Below, one piece after another: positions 6,081 through 14,650 of a stretch of DNA of 64,000 nt; within the stretch, counting starts at the first letter, position 1; every line of letters begins with the position of its first letter. The translations under genes were made by a program, and so were the position numbers. A model generated the notes under the pieces. It searched no databases. It saw only the letters and a list, made by a program, of their open reading frames with translations, and was not told where the DNA came from. The stretch is from BRHc4a sp049323915 (GTDB lineage Bacteria; Bacillota; Desulfotomaculia; Desulfotomaculales; Desulfocucumaceae), in assembly GCA_049323915.1 (NCBI GenBank), contig JBMOPC010000058.1, positions 1-64,000 on the forward strand. Reading direction: 5' to 3'.

Positions 6081-8714
6081 ATGACAGTTTTTTCTAGAAT
6101 CCGCACCCGCCTTTTTGCCCTGGTTCTTATTACAGTCCTTCCGTTATTGGGGCTGATGTATTATACGGCTGCCGAACAACAAAAGCTTGATGTTGCCCAT
6201 GGGCAGGAAGATGTGTTGTGGCTGGTGCGGGAAGCAGCCGGTGAGCAGGAAAGGATAATAGAGGTGACACGGCAGTTTCTCGCCATTATGGCGGAACTGC
6301 CTGAAATACACAGCGGCGATCAAGCTGCGGGCAGCAGGATCCTGGCCGGACTGTTGAAACGGTATCCGGTATATAGAAATATTGGCGTTATTGGATTAAA
6401 TGGCGAACTGCTATGCAGCGCCGTTCCGGCCAGCGGTATCATAAACCTGTCCGACCGGCCCTATTTTCAACGTGCCCTCAGGACACGAGACTTTGCCATC
6501 GGTGATTATCAGGTCAGCCGCACCACCGGCAAGCCTACTCTCAACCTGGGCTATCCCGTCTTGAACGATGCTGGCCAGGTACAGGCGGTAATCTTTGCCG
6601 CAATAGATCTGAACTGGCTTGGCCAACTGGCTTCCGGGGCAAAGTTGCCTCCGGGCGCCACCCTCACCGTAACAGACCAAAACGGTACAGTTCTTGCCCG
6701 CTACCCGGACGGGGAAAGAGTTGTCGGCAAGTCTATGCCGGAAGTGCCCGCATTCCAAACACTTCTCAACAAACAAGGCGAGAGCGCAGCCCGTATCACA
6801 GGCGCCGACGGCACCGAGCGTCTTTTTGCAGTCAAGCCTCTTTATAGAGCAGAGGGAGGCGGCGAAGTATACATATGCGCAGGTATCCCTGTATATACCT
6901 TCACTGCGGACGCCAACCGGCAGCTGGCCCGCAATATGGCCGGACTGGGGCTGGTCACTGCCATGGTGGTGGTTACGGCCTGGGTGGGCGGCAACCTGTT
7001 CTTCCTTCGCCGGGTGAACACTCTTCTGGAAGTGGCCCGGCGTCTGGCGGACGGCGACCTGGGGGCTCGTACCGGACTGTCTTACGATCAGGGAGAGTTC
7101 GGTAAACTGGCCTACTCCTTTGATAAAATGGCCGGTGCGCTGGAACAGCGTACCACCCAGCTGGAAGCCGCCAAAAGGGATTTGGAAAATGAAATTGCCG
7201 GACGCAAAATGTCTGAAGAGGCGCTCCAGGACAGCGAGAGAAAATTCCGCCAGTTGTTCCACAACGCAAATGACGCTATATTTTTGCATGAAATTACAGA
7301 GCATGGAATGCCGGGACAGTTTATTGAGGTAAACGACATTGCCTGCCGAAGGCTGGGTTATGGCAGGGATGAGCTGCTTGCGATGTCCCCCGGGGACATT
7401 GACGCCCCGGAATATTTGGATAAAATACCGCTAATAGCACAGGAGTTGCTGGAAAAAGGCCGTGTTACCTTCGAGATGAGTCATGTCTCCAAGATGGGTG
7501 TGAAAATACCGGTTGAGATTAGCTCCCATGTTTTTACGCTGAATGATAAAAATGTTATGTTGTCTATTGCACGGGACATTACCGAGCGCAAGCGGGCCGC
7601 CCTTGAGAACGCAAGGCTGTATAAGGAGGCCCGGCGCCGCATCCAGCAAATACAGGCCCTGCGTAAAATAGACATGGCTATCACCGCCAGCCTGGACCTG
7701 CGCGTCACCTTTAACGTGGTCTTGGATCAGGTGACAACCCAACTGAGCATAGACGCCGCCGGCATACTATTGATCAATCCGCATACCCAAAACCTGGAGT
7801 ACGCCGCCGGGCGGGGATTCCGGTCCAGGGCCATCGAGAGGTGCCGGCTGCGTCCCGGCAAGGGCTACGCCGGCCGTGCAGTATTTGAAAGACGTATCAT
7901 CAGCATTCCCAACCTGCTTGAGGAAGGGTCTTTCTTATTGCGAGATCCTCTGCTGGAGGGTGAAGACTTCATATCCTACTATGGTGTGCCGCTAATCGCC
8001 AAGGGGCAGGTTAAAGGCGTGCTGGAAATCTTCCACCGGGCTCCGCCGGACCCCGACCCGGATTGGTTGGAATTTTTGGAGACCCTGGCCGGTCAGGCGG
8101 CAATCGCCATTGAAAATGCCGCGCTTTTCGACGGCATGCAGCGGTCCAACGTTGAACTTACCCAGGCCTATGACGCAACCATTGAAGGGTTGTCGTACGC
8201 CATGGACCTCCGGGACAAAGAGACCGAGGGGCACAGCCAGCGCGTCACCGAGATGACAGTACGCCTGGCCCGCGCCATGGGAATAGATGAGGCTAAACTG
8301 GTACATATACGCCGGGGAGCTCTGCTTCACGACATAGGCAAGATGGGTGTCCCGGACCATGTTCTGCTGAAGCCGGGGCCCTTAACGGATAAAGAGTGGG
8401 AAATCATGCGCCAACACCCTTTGTTTGCCTTTGAGATGCTCTCACCAATCGAACATCTTCACCCGGCACTGGACATCCCTTTGTGCCATCATGAAAAGTG
8501 GGACGGCACAGGCTACCCGCGCAGGCTGAAGGGTGAGCAGATTCCTCTGTCCGCGCGTATTTTCGCAGTGGTGGACGTATGGGACGCGCTAAGGTCGGAG
8601 CGCCCCTACCGCCCCGCCTGGCCTGAAGAGAAAGTGAGGGAATTTATGCGTGATCAGGCCGGGAAGCATTTTGACCCCAGGGTGGTGGAAATTTTCATGA
8701 AAATGGAAGTATAA
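6081..8714 (+). CDS. Membrane sensor c-di-GMP phosphodiesterase: dCache-HAMP-PAS-GAF-HD-GYP
   Basis: An 877-residue protein. TM1 is about residues 8-28. An extracytoplasmic dCache-like sensor region follows to about 285, then TM2 (about 290-312), HAMP (about 313-365), PAS (about 385-505, ending ARDITERK), GAF (about 525-675) and a C-terminal HD-GYP domain. HD-GYP signatures are intact: HDIGKMG (H750, D751), HHEKWDGTGYP (GYP at 811) and DVWDALRSERPYR, so it should hydrolyse c-di-GMP. ATG 6081 has GAGGATGG six bases upstream and gives a membrane-anchor N-terminus; an earlier in-frame ATG (6039) lies almost against the riboswitch terminator and is less likely. It is monocistronic and riboswitch-controlled. 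Confidence 0.92.
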   Translation: MTVFSRIRTRLFALVLITVLPLLGLMYYTAAEQQKLDVAHGQEDVLWLVREAAGEQERIIEVTRQFLAIMAELPEIHSGDQAAGSRILAGLLKRYPVYRNIGVIGLNGELLCSAVPASGIINLSDRPYFQRALRTRDFAIGDYQVSRTTGKPTLNLGYPVLNDAGQVQAVIFAAIDLNWLGQLASGAKLPPGATLTVTDQNGTVLARYPDGERVVGKSMPEVPAFQTLLNKQGESAARITGADGTERLFAVKPLYRAEGGGEVYICAGIPVYTFTADANRQLARNMAGLGLVTAMVVVTAWVGGNLFFLRRVNTLLEVARRLADGDLGARTGLSYDQGEFGKLAYSFDKMAGALEQRTTQLEAAKRDLENEIAGRKMSEEALQDSERKFRQLFHNANDAIFLHEITEHGMPGQFIEVNDIACRRLGYGRDELLAMSPGDIDAPEYLDKIPLIAQELLEKGRVTFEMSHVSKMGVKIPVEISSHVFTLNDKNVMLSIARDITERKRAALENARLYKEARRRIQQIQALRKIDMAITASLDLRVTFNVVLDQVTTQLSIDAAGILLINPHTQNLEYAAGRGFRSRAIERCRLRPGKGYAGRAVFERRIISIPNLLEEGSFLLRDPLLEGEDFISYYGVPLIAKGQVKGVLEIFHRAPPDPDPDWLEFLETLAGQAAIAIENAALFDGMQRSNVELTQAYDATIEGLSYAMDLRDKETEGHSQRVTEMTVRLARAMGIDEAKLVHIRRGALLHDIGKMGVPDHVLLKPGPLTDKEWEIMRQHPLFAFEMLSPIEHLHPALDIPLCHHEKWDGTGYPRRLKGEQIPLSARIFAVVDVWDALRSERPYRPAWPEEKVREFMRDQAGKHFDPRVVEIFMKMEV

Positions 8715-8753
8715 GCTGGGGCGGCTTTGTTTTTTAATATTTACGGAATTGTA

Positions 8754-8787
8754 AGAGCCCGGCCTTGTGTATAGGCCAGGCTCTTTT
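8754..8787. terminator. Terminator between convergent genes
   Basis: AAGAGCCCGGCC / GGCCAGGCTCTT with TTTTAAA. The A and T flanks allow use from either side, ending the HD-GYP gene and possibly the minus-strand aminotransferase fusion. Confidence 0.8.
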
Positions 8788-8795
8788 AAAGATAT

Positions 8796-8896
8796 GGGAA
8801 ATTAATGCTCCAAAAAGAGCCCGTGGATAATTTCCTGTACACGGGGTTTCAGGGGGTGTGCCCCCTTGCTTCAGTGCGGGGTAAGGACCTTACGTC
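8796..8896. repeat. ~100-bp dispersed intergenic repeat, copy A
   Basis: Shares with 25862-25960 the ordered blocks GGAAATTA, GTGGATAATTTCCTGT, a GGGGG...CCCCCTT palindrome, GCGGGGT and TTACGTC. GGAAATTA and TAATTTCC are inverted relative to each other inside the element. It lies directly behind a terminator. Confidence 0.6.
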
Positions 8897-8902
8897 TATG
8901 TA

Positions 8903-11545
8903 TTAACTTATAGAACCCAGTTTGAGGGGGTTCGTGTTAGTGGACCTGGCCTCGGCCACCTGACGCCAGTCCTCCCCGGAAAGGGGCAGGTCGAAGCTTC
9001 TGAGCTGAGCCAGTTCGAAGCCGTGCTTTTCCGCAAGGTTTCTCAAATAAATCATGTTGTCGAGGGACAGGTTTGGCCCCAGGCTCATGTCGGTGTAGTG
9101 GTGCTCAAGGGCCAGCATCATTGTTTCCGCCATGCAGGCGTAGGCCAGGCCCTGATCGAACCCGAAGTCCCACCCCAGGGACGGCCGGCCGGGCACCGCC
9201 ACCACCCCCCCGTCTATCACCAGCACGTCGGGGCGTACCTGGCGAAGCGCCGGGCGAACGTTGGATGGTTTGGATATATCGCATATTATCGCCCCCGGGG
9301 CCACCCACATGGGGTTGATCAGGTCGTCCACGCTGCTGGTGGCCGTTATGACCACCTGGGCCTGGGGGAGGGCTTGACTCAGTTCGGTGGTTACTATCAG
9401 ATGGCCTTCCTTTTCCAGGTTTTCCACCACCGGAAACCAGTCTTCCTGCGGCTGGTCCGGGGCGGGTAGATCCATCTGCATAAGCCGTGCACCCAGGCTG
9501 GACGGTGAGGGCGGGCTCCACCCGGACCCAAGCTGCCTGGCCAGGTGAGAGCAGATTTCGGCGCCCACCCTGCGCAGACGGCGGGAACTGGCCTGGGGGT
9601 GGCGGGAGTTGCCCACCAGTATTATCCGGTGCATTTCCTCCGACATCAGTATGGCCAGGGTCCGCCCTATTGATCCTGTGGCCCCGATTACCGCGGCGGA
9701 GCACTGCCCGAGGTCCATTAAAAACCGGCGGGCGGCCAGTTTTATGGCCTCTGCTCCTGCCACCACGGTATAGCTGTTGCCTGTGGTCAGCGGCAGGAAT
9801 TTCCCCTGGAGCAAGGTGCCGCTGCGGGAAACCACCGAGGTGTAGGCTCCCAGCCCCACCAGCCTTGCTCCCCGCTGCAGCGCCAGCTCCATGGCTTTTT
9901 CCAGCTGATTCAATATTTCTTCGGGCTTCATTTCGAGCATTTCCCTGGCGGTGTGCGGGAGCGTTATAAAATCTCCGTACGCCCGGTAGCCGGCCTTGGA
10001 TATAACCGTGGTCCTGCCGATTACGAAGGGTTCCAGTATTGTGCTTCCCAGGTCGGCCATCTGCTGCAGCTTGTCGGCGGGAAGCGCCTTCAGGCTTGGG
10101 TCGAACTGGTAATAGTTATAAAGGTCCAGAGGGTGTATAAGAAAGGCGAAACGTCCCTCCCTGGGGTCTTGTGACGGCCGGTAGCGGTCCCAGGTGTGTT
10201 TAACCACCCCTGGCGCCGAGTATACTGTTTTTTCATCCAGGTCCAGTATAGGCCTAAGTATTTCCAGTGTGTTTCCGGAATCCAGTATTGACATTACTCT
10301 TTCCAGTGATTTTAGAGCTGCCTCGCATTCCTCCCAGGTTATGGTGAGCGAGGGCTCAATACGTATCACCCTGTTGCCGTTTAGTGTGGGAGCAACCCTC
10401 AGCCCCTCGGAGTTGAGCAGGTAGCTTGAAATCAGCGGCGTCAGGTTGCCCTGCTCCGAGAGAACGCTTAAGAAGCAGGACGGAAAGTCCGACCTGGTCA
10501 TTTCAAACTCCAGGCCCAGCATGTACCCGCGCCCCCTCACCCCCTTCAGCACCCTGGGGTATCGCCCCTGAAGCTCCCTGAGGGCCAGTATCAGGCGTTC
10601 GCCGTTGGACCGCACCTGGCGTACAAGGGCCATATTGTTTTTGGCCAGCATATCCAAGACCTTCAGCCCCACCCGGCAGCCCAGTGTATTGGCGGCAAAG
10701 GTGGATGAATGGCGCTCGCCGAAATCCCTGGTATATGCGGCGGCGGTGGAAAGACACGCCCCTATGGGGTAAAGCCCCCCGCCCAGGGCCTTGGCCAGAA
10801 GCAGTATGTCCGGGGCGGCGCCTTCGTCCTGGCAGGCGAAAAGGCTTCCCGTGCGGCCCAGCCCGGTCTGTATCTCGTCCAGTATAAAGAGCAGCCCGTA
10901 CTTGCGGCACAATTCCCTTGCGTCCAAGAGGTAGCCGGGGGGAGGGACCACGATCCCTCCCTCGCCCTGTATCGGCTCCAGTATCAGGGCGGCGTATTCT
11001 GGCCCGCCGTCCTCCAGTTCCTCTTTCAGCGCCTCAATATCACCATAAGGTATTGTTTTGAAGCCTGCCACCGGGGCCCCGAAGGGGGACTGGTAGTATT
11101 CCCTTCCGGTGGCCGACAGCGCGCCCAGTGTTTTTCCGTGGAAGCTGTTGGAGGCGCTCAGTATTCCCATTCTCCCCGTGGCCGACCGGGCCATTTTAAT
11201 TGCGGCCTCCACCGCTTCGGCGCCGCTGTTGGTAAAGGTGACGTAACGCATATCCCCCGGCGCCAGTTCGGTAAGGCGCCGGGCCAGATCGCCGGCGGCC
11301 TCCAGTGCCGAGGGCTGTATGAAGCTGGGCTGCGCCAGAGAGCGGACTTCTTCCAGGGCCTCCCAGATTTCGGGGGGATTGTAGCCAAAGGGCAAAGCTC
11401 CGTAAGCGGCGATGAAGTCCAGGTAGCTTCTGCCCCCGGAGTCATACAGATAATGGCCTTCTCCCCGGGTGAACACCTTGTCCATACGGACCTGCTCCAG
11501 CAGATCGCCTAGGTGGGGATTTACATGTTTGGTAAAATTATGCAT
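8903..11545 (-). CDS. Fused class III aminotransferase / acyl-ACP reductase-like enzyme
   Basis: An 880-residue protein of two enzymes. Residues 1 to about 425 are a PLP class III (ornithine/4-aminobutyrate type) aminotransferase with FTNSGAEAVEAA, LILEPIQGEGG, LDEIQTGLGRTG and the Schiff-base lysine K252 in LLLAKALGGG. Residues about 450-880 resemble cyanobacterial long-chain acyl-ACP reductase: LVGLGAYTSVVSRSG, LTTGNSYTVV, Rossmann motif VIGATGSIGR, and YACMAETMMLALE, whose C804 aligns with the acyl-accepting cysteine. The inferred reaction is acyl-thioester to aldehyde, then transamination to an alkyl amine. Start ATG 11545 follows AGAGGT. The neighbouring HTH gene on the same strand is probably its regulator. 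Substrate unproven. Confidence 0.82.
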   Translation of the reverse strand: MHNFTKHVNPHLGDLLEQVRMDKVFTRGEGHYLYDSGGRSYLDFIAAYGALPFGYNPPEIWEALEEVRSLAQPSFIQPSALEAAGDLARRLTELAPGDMRYVTFTNSGAEAVEAAIKMARSATGRMGILSASNSFHGKTLGALSATGREYYQSPFGAPVAGFKTIPYGDIEALKEELEDGGPEYAALILEPIQGEGGIVVPPPGYLLDARELCRKYGLLFILDEIQTGLGRTGSLFACQDEGAAPDILLLAKALGGGLYPIGACLSTAAAYTRDFGERHSSTFAANTLGCRVGLKVLDMLAKNNMALVRQVRSNGERLILALRELQGRYPRVLKGVRGRGYMLGLEFEMTRSDFPSCFLSVLSEQGNLTPLISSYLLNSEGLRVAPTLNGNRVIRIEPSLTITWEECEAALKSLERVMSILDSGNTLEILRPILDLDEKTVYSAPGVVKHTWDRYRPSQDPREGRFAFLIHPLDLYNYYQFDPSLKALPADKLQQMADLGSTILEPFVIGRTTVISKAGYRAYGDFITLPHTAREMLEMKPEEILNQLEKAMELALQRGARLVGLGAYTSVVSRSGTLLQGKFLPLTTGNSYTVVAGAEAIKLAARRFLMDLGQCSAAVIGATGSIGRTLAILMSEEMHRIILVGNSRHPQASSRRLRRVGAEICSHLARQLGSGWSPPSPSSLGARLMQMDLPAPDQPQEDWFPVVENLEKEGHLIVTTELSQALPQAQVVITATSSVDDLINPMWVAPGAIICDISKPSNVRPALRQVRPDVLVIDGGVVAVPGRPSLGWDFGFDQGLAYACMAETMMLALEHHYTDMSLGPNLSLDNMIYLRNLAEKHGFELAQLRSFDLPLSGEDWRQVAEARSTNTNPLKLGSIS

Positions 11546-11631
11546 GAGATGATACCTCTTTGCTTATTGCTTGCCTGTTTAGTATTGGATGGCCTTGCGG
11601 AATGTATATAGCGTAAAAGGTCCGGTAGAAC

Positions 11632-12162
11632 CTAGCCTGTGTTCTTGAGCTGGGATATAAGCTGCCTGAGCTGATCGGGATTGACCCAGCGGTCCTCCTT
11701 GATGGGGGAAATGCCTATCTCCCAGCTTATGACCTTTGGCCCCAGTATGGCCTCCATCAGTTTTATACGCATGTCGGACCCTATGAAAATAACGGCGTCG
11801 TAAGTTTTAACCTGTGAGATCAGGTTCATGAACTGGTTTATAAGCTCGGCGCCGTTTTTTTCCTCCACAAACCGCCACCGTTCTTTTTCATTCATGAGCA
11901 GTATAAAGTCCACACCTCCGGCCCTGGCCACCTCGGTCAATTCCTTTGCGTTCGCCACCGGAAAACCGATAAGGGCCAGCTGCGGCCCCTTGCGAATTTC
12001 CCCCAGGCTTTCCAGCCGGGAGATCAGGGTCCGGTCCACTCCCAGCCGGTCGGCCACTTCCTGCTGTGACATGCCTTCCTGGCGGAGCAGCAGTATGTGG
12101 TCAACCGTACGGTGGATCCGGTCGGGACTTAAAACCTTGTCTCCGATACGGATGAAATTCAT
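11632..12162 (-). CDS. HTH transcriptional regulator (XRE-like helix-turn-helix plus unknown C-terminal domain)
   Basis: A 176-residue protein. Residues about 30-56 (GMSQQEVADRLGVDRTLISR) form a clear helix-turn-helix. The remainder is an alpha/beta region (LALIGFPVANAKEL, YDAVIFIGSDMRIKLMEAIL) that could bind a small ligand, but I do not recognise the family. The start is set at ATG 12162, with AAGGAG eight bases upstream; an earlier frame start at 12195 lacks a ribosome site. It lies 86 bases upstream of the aminotransferase/reductase fusion on the same strand and probably controls it. Confidence 0.72.
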   Translation of the reverse strand: MNFIRIGDKVLSPDRIHRTVDHILLLRQEGMSQQEVADRLGVDRTLISRLESLGEIRKGPQLALIGFPVANAKELTEVARAGGVDFILLMNEKERWRFVEEKNGAELINQFMNLISQVKTYDAVIFIGSDMRIKLMEAILGPKVISWEIGISPIKEDRWVNPDQLRQLISQLKNTG

Positions 12163-12239
12163 AGCTTTCTCCTTTGTGCACATTTTTGTGCCCATGAATT
12201 ATATTACCAATTACCCTTGCCCATTACAAGTTTATTTAT

Positions 12240-12845
12240 TCCAAACAGAATAAAATGAACAAGCAACCCTTATGGGTTGCTTAAGTCTTTCAGTGATAGC
12301 AGGGCCAGGTAAATGTTGCGGCTTAAGGTCCGGTAGGATTTCCCAGAAGGTTGCCCGCCGTTGCCGCACGGGCGGTTTCCCTTTAAAACCTCTCCGGGCT
12401 TTACGCCCGGGACCGGATTGCCACTGAGTCCGCACTGCAATCCCCGGCCTGCCCCATCCTGGTGATGGACAGCCTAGAAGTTTTCCTTGGCGGTTGCACC
12501 TTTTACTAGCCTCTTTTGCACCTACGGTTTCAAGGGGCTTTAACACCCATCCATCCCCCGCAGCCACTTCAAGGCGGGCTACACTGCACGCAGCGTCTAC
12601 CACATGCAGGTTCACACCCCGGGCCCAAGCTTTTTTTGTTCACCTGGAACCCGGGTCTCCACGGAAGCAGGGACATCATACATGCCTTTGTATTTAGCCC
12701 TGGATCCTTAACTCCCAGCACCAGCCCCCGATGGCGTCGAAAGCCAGCACCAGGAACTTCATCGATGTGCCCTTGGCGGATTTTTAGCCCCGCCTTCGTA
12801 AAAGATTTTCCGACTAGGATACTGCATCACTGACTGTTTAACTAT
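12240..12845 (-). mobile_element. Decayed element, possibly IS200/IS605 (tnpB-end) remnant
   Basis: A stretch of about 770 bases (12163-12935) with no intact gene but high GC and hairpins. On the minus strand, a short frame (about 12290-12600) reads LHVVDAACSVARLEVAAG and then KPLETVGAKEAS. This distantly recalls the C-terminal end of TnpB (D-x-NAA followed by a low-complexity tail). A strong hairpin, AAGCAACCC/GGGTTGCTT (12261-12282), lies at the far end, where an IS605 right end would carry one. No transposase core, TnpA or intact ends are visible. A structured non-coding RNA is the main alternative. Confidence 0.3.
12261..12282. terminator. Hairpin at the edge of the decayed element
   Basis: Perfect 9-bp stem AAGCAACCC / GGGTTGCTT with a TTAT loop. 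It could act as a terminator or be a subterminal palindrome of a lost insertion element. Confidence 0.5.
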
Positions 12846-12935
12846 TTGGATTTCAATTATAGCATGGCCGTATGGTGTTGTAAAAGGCGGTTTTGGATTT
12901 AACGGGGCCGATTTTGGGGCTAATACGGGGGAAAT

Positions 12936-13523
12936 TCATGGTTTTAACGGTGCCACGAGGTAATCCGCATAAAATTGGCCTATTTCCTGCAGTGACATTG
13001 ACCCTTCCCCGGAGTACCAGCGTCCTATCCAGTTGGCGGCTCCCATAATAAGGTTGATGACCACTTTTACCGGGACATCCCTGAAAATTCCCCTGTCCAT
13101 CCCGTCTCTGATAATCCCTGAAATGTATTTCTCGTATTGATCCCTCTTGGCTATTATTATTTCGGAGTATTTCTCCTCAAGCTCGTAATCGTTTCCAAGG
13201 GTTACGGTGATTAAGTTGAATTCGCTCATGAGGGTTTCTATATGCCCCTTGATCACCTCTTTCAGCTTCAGGTCCGGCGGAAGGTCCGAGTCCTTTATCC
13301 TGTCGATGTTTTCCAGCAGCAGGTTCATGGCCAGATCATGGCACTGGAAAAGCAGGTCCTGCTTGCTGCTGATGTAATAATATATACTCCCCTTGGTGTA
13401 TTTTAATTCCCGGGCTATTTCCTCAAGGGTGGCGTCGTGGTAGCCCTTTTCGCTAAAAAGCTTGGCCGCAGCCTTGAGTATGTTCATCCTTCTTTCTGCT
13501 GCCCTTTCCTCTCTGAAGCTCAT
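12936..13523 (-). CDS. TetR/AcrR family transcriptional regulator
   Basis: A 195-residue protein with a canonical TetR N-terminal HTH: ILKAAAKLFSEKGYHDATLEEIARELKYTKGSIYYYISSKQDLL region, residues about 15-60, with the helix-turn-helix TLEEIARELKYTKGSIYYY. The helical C-terminal ligand domain follows (about 75-190). It is divergent from the acyl-CoA catabolic operon, like FadR-type TetR regulators that sense acyl-CoAs, so it probably represses that operon and itself. The ligand is inferred. Start ATG 13523 is behind GGGGGAT. Confidence 0.88.
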   Translation of the reverse strand: MSFREERAAERRMNILKAAAKLFSEKGYHDATLEEIARELKYTKGSIYYYISSKQDLLFQCHDLAMNLLLENIDRIKDSDLPPDLKLKEVIKGHIETLMSEFNLITVTLGNDYELEEKYSEIIIAKRDQYEKYISGIIRDGMDRGIFRDVPVKVVINLIMGAANWIGRWYSGEGSMSLQEIGQFYADYLVAPLKP

Positions 13524-13851
13524 GTTTATCCCCCTTTTCCAAGTATATTATCCGGATATTGTTAAGATCCTGTCGTTTTTAAGCTGATCAGCAAAAAAAG
13601 ATTATTTGTTCCGGCCTTCAACCAAGATCTGCGGCAACTGTTTTTACCCGCCGGTCAATATTGTACCACTCAGTTACCTTTTTTGGCCATATAAAGAGCT
13701 GTTTTGACCGGTGGGATTCTTAGGTATTTGTTTCCCGCATCAAATATATTATAATGCGTTTAGTATAAATATAACCCATCGTTCAAATTATGTACGTAAA
13801 GAATTTTAATCTTCGCAAATGTATAGCGCTGAAATGAAGGAGGGAAATGAA
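13524..13851. promoter_or_regulatory. Divergent promoter/operator region of the acyl-CoA operon
   Basis: No gene here. TTGTTT (13728-13733) and TATAAT (13750-13755), spacer 16, point into the operon, giving a 5' leader of about 90 bases. Upstream, CCGGTCAA (13651-13658) and TTGACCGG (13704-13711) form a widely spaced inverted repeat and are candidate half-sites for the TetR protein or a looped operator. A GGAGGG ribosome site at 13838-13843 decides the ATG 13852 start of the first gene. Confidence 0.55.
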
Positions 13852-14637
13852 ATGGCCTATGAACAGGTGGAGGTTGAGCAGCACGGGCGGGTAAAGGTAG
13901 TGTTTATGAACCGGCCGGAAAAAAGGAACGCTCTGAGTGAAAAAATGACCCGGGAGCTTATTTCAGCCCTGAATGAGGCCAATTCCGACCAGGGGACCGG
14001 AGCGGTGGTGCTGACCGGAAGGGGGGAGGCCTTTTGCGCGGGGGCGGACCTGGAGGACTTCGCCCGGATGGCCTCAAACAGCGCTCCGTCTTTGCACCTG
14101 GAGGGCGCCTCATCCACGGAACTGTTCAAAATGGGGCTCAGGATAAAAAAGCCCATAATTGCCGCTGTAAACGGCCACGCCATGGGAGGGGGCTGCGGAC
14201 TTGCGGCCATGTGCCACCTGGCGGTGGCCGGAGAAAACACTGTCTTCGGCACCCCCGAGATAAAGGTGGGAATGTTTCCGTTTGTGATCTTCCCCCTGCT
14301 GGCAAGGGCGGTCGGACCCCGTAAGGCACTGGAAATGGCGCTGACGGGACGCAATGTGGGCGCGGCAGAGGCAATGGAGATGGGGCTGGTCTGCGGGGTG
14401 TCCCGGAGGGAGGATCTCCTGGGGGAAGCATTGAGCCTGGCCTCCGATATAGCGGGCAGAAGTCCCCTGGTCTTAAGGCTGGGCCTTGACGCCTACAGCA
14501 CCTCCATGGACATGGAAATCAACAAGGCTATGGACTTTCTAAACACTCTGCGGGTCATCGATTTTATGAGCCAGGACCTGAGGGAAGGGGCCGCGGCTTT
14601 TATCCAGAAAAGGACCCCGGAGTGGAAAGGGCAGTAG
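13852..14637 (+). CDS. Enoyl-CoA hydratase/isomerase family protein
   Basis: A 261-residue crotonase-fold protein of normal length. It has the CoA-binding/oxyanion segments GRGEAFCAGADLEDF and AVNGHAMGGGCGLAAMCHLA. The positions that hold the paired catalytic glutamates in hydratases are less obvious here, so isomerase or another crotonase activity is possible. ATG 13852 (MAYEQVEVE) is chosen over the frame start at 13819 because AAGGAGGG lies seven bases upstream. It is the first gene of the catabolic operon; in the Atu pathway its counterpart would be AtuE (isohexenylglutaconyl-CoA hydratase), an analogy only. Confidence 0.88.
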   Translation: MAYEQVEVEQHGRVKVVFMNRPEKRNALSEKMTRELISALNEANSDQGTGAVVLTGRGEAFCAGADLEDFARMASNSAPSLHLEGASSTELFKMGLRIKKPIIAAVNGHAMGGGCGLAAMCHLAVAGENTVFGTPEIKVGMFPFVIFPLLARAVGPRKALEMALTGRNVGAAEAMEMGLVCGVSRREDLLGEALSLASDIAGRSPLVLRLGLDAYSTSMDMEINKAMDFLNTLRVIDFMSQDLREGAAAFIQKRTPEWKGQ

Positions 14638-14650
14638 GGGGTGTGCTCAA

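Noticed and set aside
12232..12615. Minus-strand 127-residue ORF as a genuine gene
   Set aside because: No ribosome site, unusual composition, and overlap of hairpins; treated as part of a decayed element.
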